Shown here: one piece after another, positions 60,586-64,000 of the stretch | Numbering within the stretch: the stretch's first letter is position 1 | How the letters are laid out: the number at the start of each line of letters is the position of its first letter | NCBI GenBank assembly: GCA_016188005.1 | Contig: JACPIQ010000056.1 | Coordinates: 39,734 to 103,733, forward strand | Source: Candidatus Rokuibacteriota bacterium | Lineage (GTDB): Bacteria; Methylomirabilota; Methylomirabilia; Rokubacteriales; CSP1-6 | Reading direction: 5' to 3' | Length of the DNA: 64,000 nucleotides | Notes under the pieces: generated by a model | Database searches by the model: none | The model's input: the letters and a program-made list of their open reading frames with translations, nothing else | What the model was told of the DNA's origin: nothing | Program-made: the position numbers and the translations under genes

Positions 60586-60650
60586 TGGCCACCTTTCCGC
60601 CGCCGTGGTCATCCGTGCGCGGGCATCCACTGCCCGAGGGAGGTCGGACC

Positions 60651-61970
60651 ATGATCGCTCTCCGCGTCGCGCTGACCCTCATGCTCGTGGGTGCCCTGGC
60701 ACTGCTGGGCGGCTCTCTGCAGCCGGCCTGGGCCCAGACGATCAAGATCGGCGTCCTCTTCGATCAGAGCGGCCCGTTCTCCGCGGCCGGATCGCTCAAC
60801 TGCTGGCGCGGGGCCAAGCTGATCATCGACTACGTGAACGAGCGCGGCGGCGTGCTCGGCAAGCACAGGATCGTCCGCGTGGACGGCGACAGCCAGTCCA
60901 AGGCGGAGGTCGCCATCAACGAGGCCGAGCGGCTGCTGAACGTCGAGAAGGTGGACATCCTGGCCGGCATCTACTCCAGCGCCCACGCCGTGCCGCTGGC
61001 CGAGAAGGTGGACAAGCAGAAGAAGTTCCTCTGGATCACGACGGCCATCTCGGATGCCGTCTTCAAGGACCGGAACCTGCAGTACGTGTTCCGCCCTCAG
61101 CCCAACGGTGGGCTCTTCGGCGCCGTCTCGGTCCAGTACATCGCGGCCAACTCGCAGGAGAAGCTCAAGAAGGCGGCCAAGGACCTCCGCGTCGCCGTGA
61201 TCTACGAGGATGGCCCCTACGGGGCCGGCGTCGCGGCCTCCAACGAGGCCGAGGCCAAGAAGCTCGGCATGCAGGTGGTGCTCAAGGAAGGCTACTCCGT
61301 GAGCGCCCCCGACCTGTCGTCCCTGGTGACCAAGCTCCGCGCGGCCCGGGTCGACGTGCTCTTCCACACCGGGTACAACCCCGACATCGCCCTCTTCCTC
61401 CGCCAGGCCAAGGAGCAGGGCCTGCGCGTCAAGGCCTACATGGGGCACGGCGCGGGGCACAGCCAGCTCGACAAGCTCAAGGAGGCCTTCGGCAACGAGA
61501 TCGAGGCCTTCCATACCGTCGATCCGGTGGCCTCCCAGCTCCTGGACCCGAAGACGCTCAAGCCCGGCGTGGGCGCCCTCACCGCCGAGATGGTCAAGCG
61601 CTACAAGGGCGAGTTCGAGCCCAACATGGCGGTGGCCGCCATCGCCCCGCACGTATCCATGGGCTTCAATAACCTCTGGATCCTGCTCAACGACGTCCTG
61701 CCCCGGGCCATCCAGAAGCACGGCGGGTGGAGCCCTGAGGCGCTCGCCAAGGCCGCTCGGGAGACCGACATCCCCGAGGCCGGCACGATGATGGGGTATG
61801 GCGTGAAGTTCTTCGGCGAGGGGCACCCCATGCGCGGCCAGAACGGGCGCGCCTTCCCGGTGGTATTCCAGGTCGTGGCAGGGAAGTTCGAGGTCGTCTA
61901 CCCCAAGACCGTCGCCACCGCCGCGCCCATCCTGCCGCTTCCGGCCGCCTCGCCGTGGGCGGCCCGCTGA
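60651..61970 (+). CDS. Branched-chain amino-acid-type ABC binding protein (LivK-like)
   Basis: 439 residues. Signal peptide MIALRVALTLMLVGALALLG with cleavage after AWA near residue 28, then IKIGVLFDQSGPFSAAG, the type I periplasmic-binding-protein start. Further landmarks are INEAERLLNVEKVDILAGI, LRVAVIYEDGPYGAG and VDVLFHTGYNPDIALFLRQA. GAGGGAGG precedes the ATG at 60651. Family members bind branched-chain or other amino acids, urea or aromatic acids. Followed by a strong hairpin and the transporter genes. Confidence 0.92.
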   Translation: MIALRVALTLMLVGALALLGGSLQPAWAQTIKIGVLFDQSGPFSAAGSLNCWRGAKLIIDYVNERGGVLGKHRIVRVDGDSQSKAEVAINEAERLLNVEKVDILAGIYSSAHAVPLAEKVDKQKKFLWITTAISDAVFKDRNLQYVFRPQPNGGLFGAVSVQYIAANSQEKLKKAAKDLRVAVIYEDGPYGAGVAASNEAEAKKLGMQVVLKEGYSVSAPDLSSLVTKLRAARVDVLFHTGYNPDIALFLRQAKEQGLRVKAYMGHGAGHSQLDKLKEAFGNEIEAFHTVDPVASQLLDPKTLKPGVGALTAEMVKRYKGEFEPNMAVAAIAPHVSMGFNNLWILLNDVLPRAIQKHGGWSPEALAKAARETDIPEAGTMMGYGVKFFGEGHPMRGQNGRAFPVVFQVVAGKFEVVYPKTVATAAPILPLPAASPWAAR

Positions 61971-61982
61971 ACTGAACTCCAC

Positions 61983-62016
61983 CCGGCGCCGGGGGCGGAA
62001 CCTTCCCCGGCGCCGG
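61983..62016 (+). other. Stem-loop between Liv binding-protein and ATPase genes
   Basis: CCGGCGCCGGGG (61983-61994) and its exact complement CCCCGGCGCCGG (62005-62016) flank a ten-base loop, 12 bases after the stop. Same position as the hairpin after the Dpp binding-protein gene. Confidence 0.65.
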
Positions 62017-62031
62017 CACCCCCTCCGCCCC

Positions 62032-62763
62032 GTGCTGACCGTCTCGGGCCTGACCAAGCGGTTCGGCGGCTTCACCGCCCTGAGCCGGGTGTCGTTCGAC
62101 GTGGCCGAGGGAGAGATCCTCGGTCTCATCGGCCCCAACGGCTCGAGCAAGACCACCATCTTCAACTGCATCTCGGGCGCCTTTCCGGCCACGGCCGGCT
62201 CCATCCGGTTCAGGGGCGATGAGATCTCCGCCCTCACGCCCGACAAGATCTGCCACCGCGGCATCGCCCGGACGTTCCAGATCCCGCGCCCCTTCCGCAA
62301 GCTCACGATCCTGGAGAACGTCGCCGTCGCCGCCCACTACGGGAGCAACGAGCGCGGCACGGAGGGCGAGGCGCGCGGCCGCGCGCGCGAGGTGCTGGCG
62401 CTGGTGGGCCTGCCCACCGACGACGGCGCGTCCACGGCGCTCCTGGGCGCCGCGGGGCTGAAGAAGCTCGAGCTGGCCCGGGCGCTCGCCACGCGGCCGA
62501 CGCTGCTGCTGGCCGACGAGATCCTCGGCGGCCTCGATCCCGGCGAGATGGCCGCCGCCGCGGACATGCTCAGGCGGATCCGTCACGAGCTCAGGATCAC
62601 CATCGTCTGGGTGGAGCACATCATGGCCACCCTCATGCGGGTGGTGGATCGCGTCGTGGTGCTCGACCACGGCGAGAAGATCGCCGAGGGCCGGCCGGTC
62701 GACGTGGCGGAGGATCCGAAGGTCATCGAGGCCTACCTCGGCGAGAAGATCGTGCTGGCATGA
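62032..62763 (+). CDS. livG: Liv-type ABC ATPase (LivG-like) with altered Walker A
   Basis: 243 residues from GTG 62032. LivG features are present: LTKRFGGFTALSRVSF, IARTFQIPRPF (Q-loop region), LLLADEILGGLDP as Walker B and VWVEHIM with the switch His. Walker A reads GPNGSSKTT, where the Gly before Lys is Ser. The signature region AGLKKLELARALAT is a known variant of this subgroup. ATGA overlap with the LivF-like gene. Confidence 0.9.
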   Translation: MLTVSGLTKRFGGFTALSRVSFDVAEGEILGLIGPNGSSKTTIFNCISGAFPATAGSIRFRGDEISALTPDKICHRGIARTFQIPRPFRKLTILENVAVAAHYGSNERGTEGEARGRAREVLALVGLPTDDGASTALLGAAGLKKLELARALATRPTLLLADEILGGLDPGEMAAAADMLRRIRHELRITIVWVEHIMATLMRVVDRVVVLDHGEKIAEGRPVDVAEDPKVIEAYLGEKIVLA

Positions 62764-63470
62764 GCCTGCTGGAGCTGCGCGGCGTCACCGCGGGCTACGG
62801 TGAGTTCACGGCCCTGTGGGGCGTGAGCCTGCGCGTGTCGGCCGGCGAGGCCGTGGCCGTGGTGGGGCCCAACGGGGCCGGCAAGACCACGCTCATGCGC
62901 GTCATCTCGGGACTGGTGCCGCCGCGCGAGGGCGATCTCACCTTCGACGGCCAGTCGCTCGTGCGCCGGCCGGCCCACGAGATCGTGGCGCACGGGATCG
63001 CGCACGTCCCCGAGGGGCGCCGGATCTTCCCCATGCTGACGGTGGCCGAGAACCTGAAGATGGGCGCCTTCCTCCCGAGCGCCCGCCGCGACTACCGCAA
63101 CAGCCTGGGGCGCGTCTACGCGCTCTTCCCGGTGCTCGCGGAGCGGCAGAAGCAGCGCGCGGGGAGCCTCTCGGGCGGCGAGCAGCAGATGCTCGCCATC
63201 GGGCGGGCGCTCATGTCGCGCCCCAGGATCATCCTCCTGGACGAGCCGTCCCTGGGGCTGGCGCCGGTGATGGTCCTGCGCCTCTTCGATCTGATCCGAC
63301 GCGTGCGGGAGGAGGGCTACACCATCCTGGTCGTGGAGCAGAACGTCCGCCAGGTGCTGAAGCTCGTGGACCGCGCCTACCTCCTCGAGGTGGGGCGCAT
63401 CAAGATGGAAGGCCGCGCCGACGACCTCTCCGAGCAAGACTTCGTCAGGAAGGCCTATGTGGGCATCTGA
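62760..63470 (+). CDS. livF: Liv-type ABC ATPase (LivF-like)
   Basis: 236 residues. Walker A GPNGAGKTT, signature SLSGGEQQMLAIGRAL, Walker B IILLDEPSLGLAP and switch His region VVEQNVRQ are all canonical, as is the Q-loop context HVPEGRRIFPMLTVAEN. With the LivG-like subunit it would energise the permease that begins at 63551. Confidence 0.94.
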   Translation: MSLLELRGVTAGYGEFTALWGVSLRVSAGEAVAVVGPNGAGKTTLMRVISGLVPPREGDLTFDGQSLVRRPAHEIVAHGIAHVPEGRRIFPMLTVAENLKMGAFLPSARRDYRNSLGRVYALFPVLAERQKQRAGSLSGGEQQMLAIGRALMSRPRIILLDEPSLGLAPVMVLRLFDLIRRVREEGYTILVVEQNVRQVLKLVDRAYLLEVGRIKMEGRADDLSEQDFVRKAYVGI

Positions 63471-63472
63471 TT

Positions 63473-63535
63473 GGCGAGGCGCAGCGGCAGGCGAGCCGAG
63501 CGGATATGGAGACCTCCCGAGCGGAGCGAGGGCGC
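63473..63535 (+). repeat. Dispersed GCGAGCC-type repeat copy in the Liv operon
   Basis: GGCGAGGCGCAGCGGCAGGC, then GAGCCGAGCGGATATGGAGA, then the shared CCCGAGCGGAGCGAGG box. It fills the gap between the LivF-like and LivH-like genes and is more diverged than the other copies. Confidence 0.7.
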
Positions 63536-63550
63536 GAGCGTGATCGAGCC

Positions 63551-64000
63551 GTGATCGATCCGATCTTCATCGCGGAGGCGGCGCTCAACGGCCTCCTGCT
63601 GGGCGGGGTGATGGCGCTCCTGGCGCTGGGCCTCAACCTGATCTTCGGTGTCCTCGACATCGTCTGGATCGCCTACGTGGAGCTCGTCATGCTGTGCATG
63701 TACCTGGTCTACTTCCTGGTGACGGGCTACGGCTGGCCGATCTGGCTCGGCGGGCTCGCCTCGGTGGCACTCGGGGCCGTCCTGGGTGTCGCCGTGCACC
63801 TGCTGATCATCTCCCCGATCCTGACCAGCGCCGCCATCAACCAGTTCCTGGCCACAGGCGGGCTCCTCTTCTTCCTCCAGTCCTTCGCCACCTTTCTCTG
63901 GACCACCGACCACCGGACGGTGCGCCTGAATCTGCCCATCATCGAGGTGGCCGGGATGTTCCTCTCCTTCGCTCGGCTGATCGCCTTCGTCGTGGCGATC
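63551..64000 (+). CDS. livH: Liv-type ABC permease (LivH-like), cut by window edge
   Basis: 150 codons visible from GTG 63551 to the right edge; the C-terminus is outside. The N-terminus has LNGLLLGGVMALLALGLNLI and IFGVLDIVWIAYVELVML, typical of LivH-type permeases, then further hydrophobic helices (WLGGLASVALGAVLGVAVHL). It lies 80 bases after the LivF-like gene, separated by a dispersed repeat. An earlier GTG at 63539 hits a stop after four codons. Confidence 0.85.
   Translation, partial: MIDPIFIAEAALNGLLLGGVMALLALGLNLIFGVLDIVWIAYVELVMLCMYLVYFLVTGYGWPIWLGGLASVALGAVLGVAVHLLIISPILTSAAINQFLATGGLLFFLQSFATFLWTTDHRTVRLNLPIIEVAGMFLSFARLIAFVVAI

Noticed and set aside
62455..62490. Degenerate ABC signature in the LivG-like ATPase as a defect
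   Set aside because: The AGLKKLELARAL form is a recognised variant in LivG-type ATPases; only the Walker A change is unusual.
1..64000. tRNA, rRNA, insertion sequence or phage genes
   Set aside because: No cloverleaf, rRNA segment, transposase or integrase motif was seen on either strand.

Overview
The window is a very GC-rich bacterial chromosome segment, coding almost throughout, with frequent GTG and a few TTG starts and many 4-base stop/start overlaps. Several Liv- and Dpp-type ABC importer parts, a heptose-type kinase/nucleotidyltransferase, and dispersed GC-rich intergenic repeats suggest an uncultured high-GC Gram-negative lineage of the Rokubacteria/Methylomirabilota kind. That placement is inference: no rRNA, tRNA or marker gene is present, and I see no CRISPR array or insertion sequence.

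About 1-51500 is a surface-glycan region, almost all on the minus strand. A regulator promoter near 25700 appears to drive one tightly packed operon of about 25 genes running to the left edge (25652 down to 1). In order it holds an EPS-type MarR regulator, an MsbA-like ABC exporter, a small protein, a Maf/DUF115 protein overlapping a radical SAM protein, an oxidoreductase, and then a nonulosonate (legionaminic/sialic-type) set. That set is a CMP-sugar synthetase, NeuD-type acetyltransferase, a GT-B-like protein, NeuB-type synthase, NeuC-type epimerase, a PtmE-like CBS-nucleotidyltransferase, a nucleotide-sugar dehydrogenase, an SDR and a LegC-like aminotransferase. The distal ten genes are methyltransferases, glycosyltransferases and a polysaccharide deacetylase-like protein. 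This looks like a full pathway from nucleotide sugar to activated nonulosonate plus transfer, decoration and export.

25800-44600 holds smaller transcription units: a methyltransferase (+); a radical SAM/methyltransferase/GT2 operon; a 447-base gap packed with inverted and dispersed repeats; an SDR, two tandem DegT aminotransferases (one carrying two in-frame TAG codons) and a TPP-dependent E1 alpha/beta-like pair; two twin membrane/winged-helix proteins; a zinc-ribbon methyltransferase (+); a third radical SAM protein; and a heptose-type operon (GT-C, SDR, domain-swapped HldE-like protein, GmhA-like isomerase).

44600-55100 contains two divergent operons. The leftward one joins a UDP-GlcNAc 4-epimerase-like SDR, a Dpp-type binding protein and two permeases, and a YfhO-like membrane protein. 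The rightward one is another Dpp-type binding protein plus two permeases. Neither has an ATPase gene in view.

55100-64000 is metabolic: a cupin (-); an M81 metallopeptidase, secreted cupin, DUF1054-like protein, HAD phosphatase and TPMT-like methyltransferase (+); an EamA transporter (-); and a Liv-type branched-chain amino-acid importer (binding protein, two ATPases, start of a permease) running off the right edge.

The only stretch over 300 bases without a gene is 29968-30414, and it is filled with repeats. Most operon starts have a recognisable TTGACA-like / TAGNNT-like promoter.
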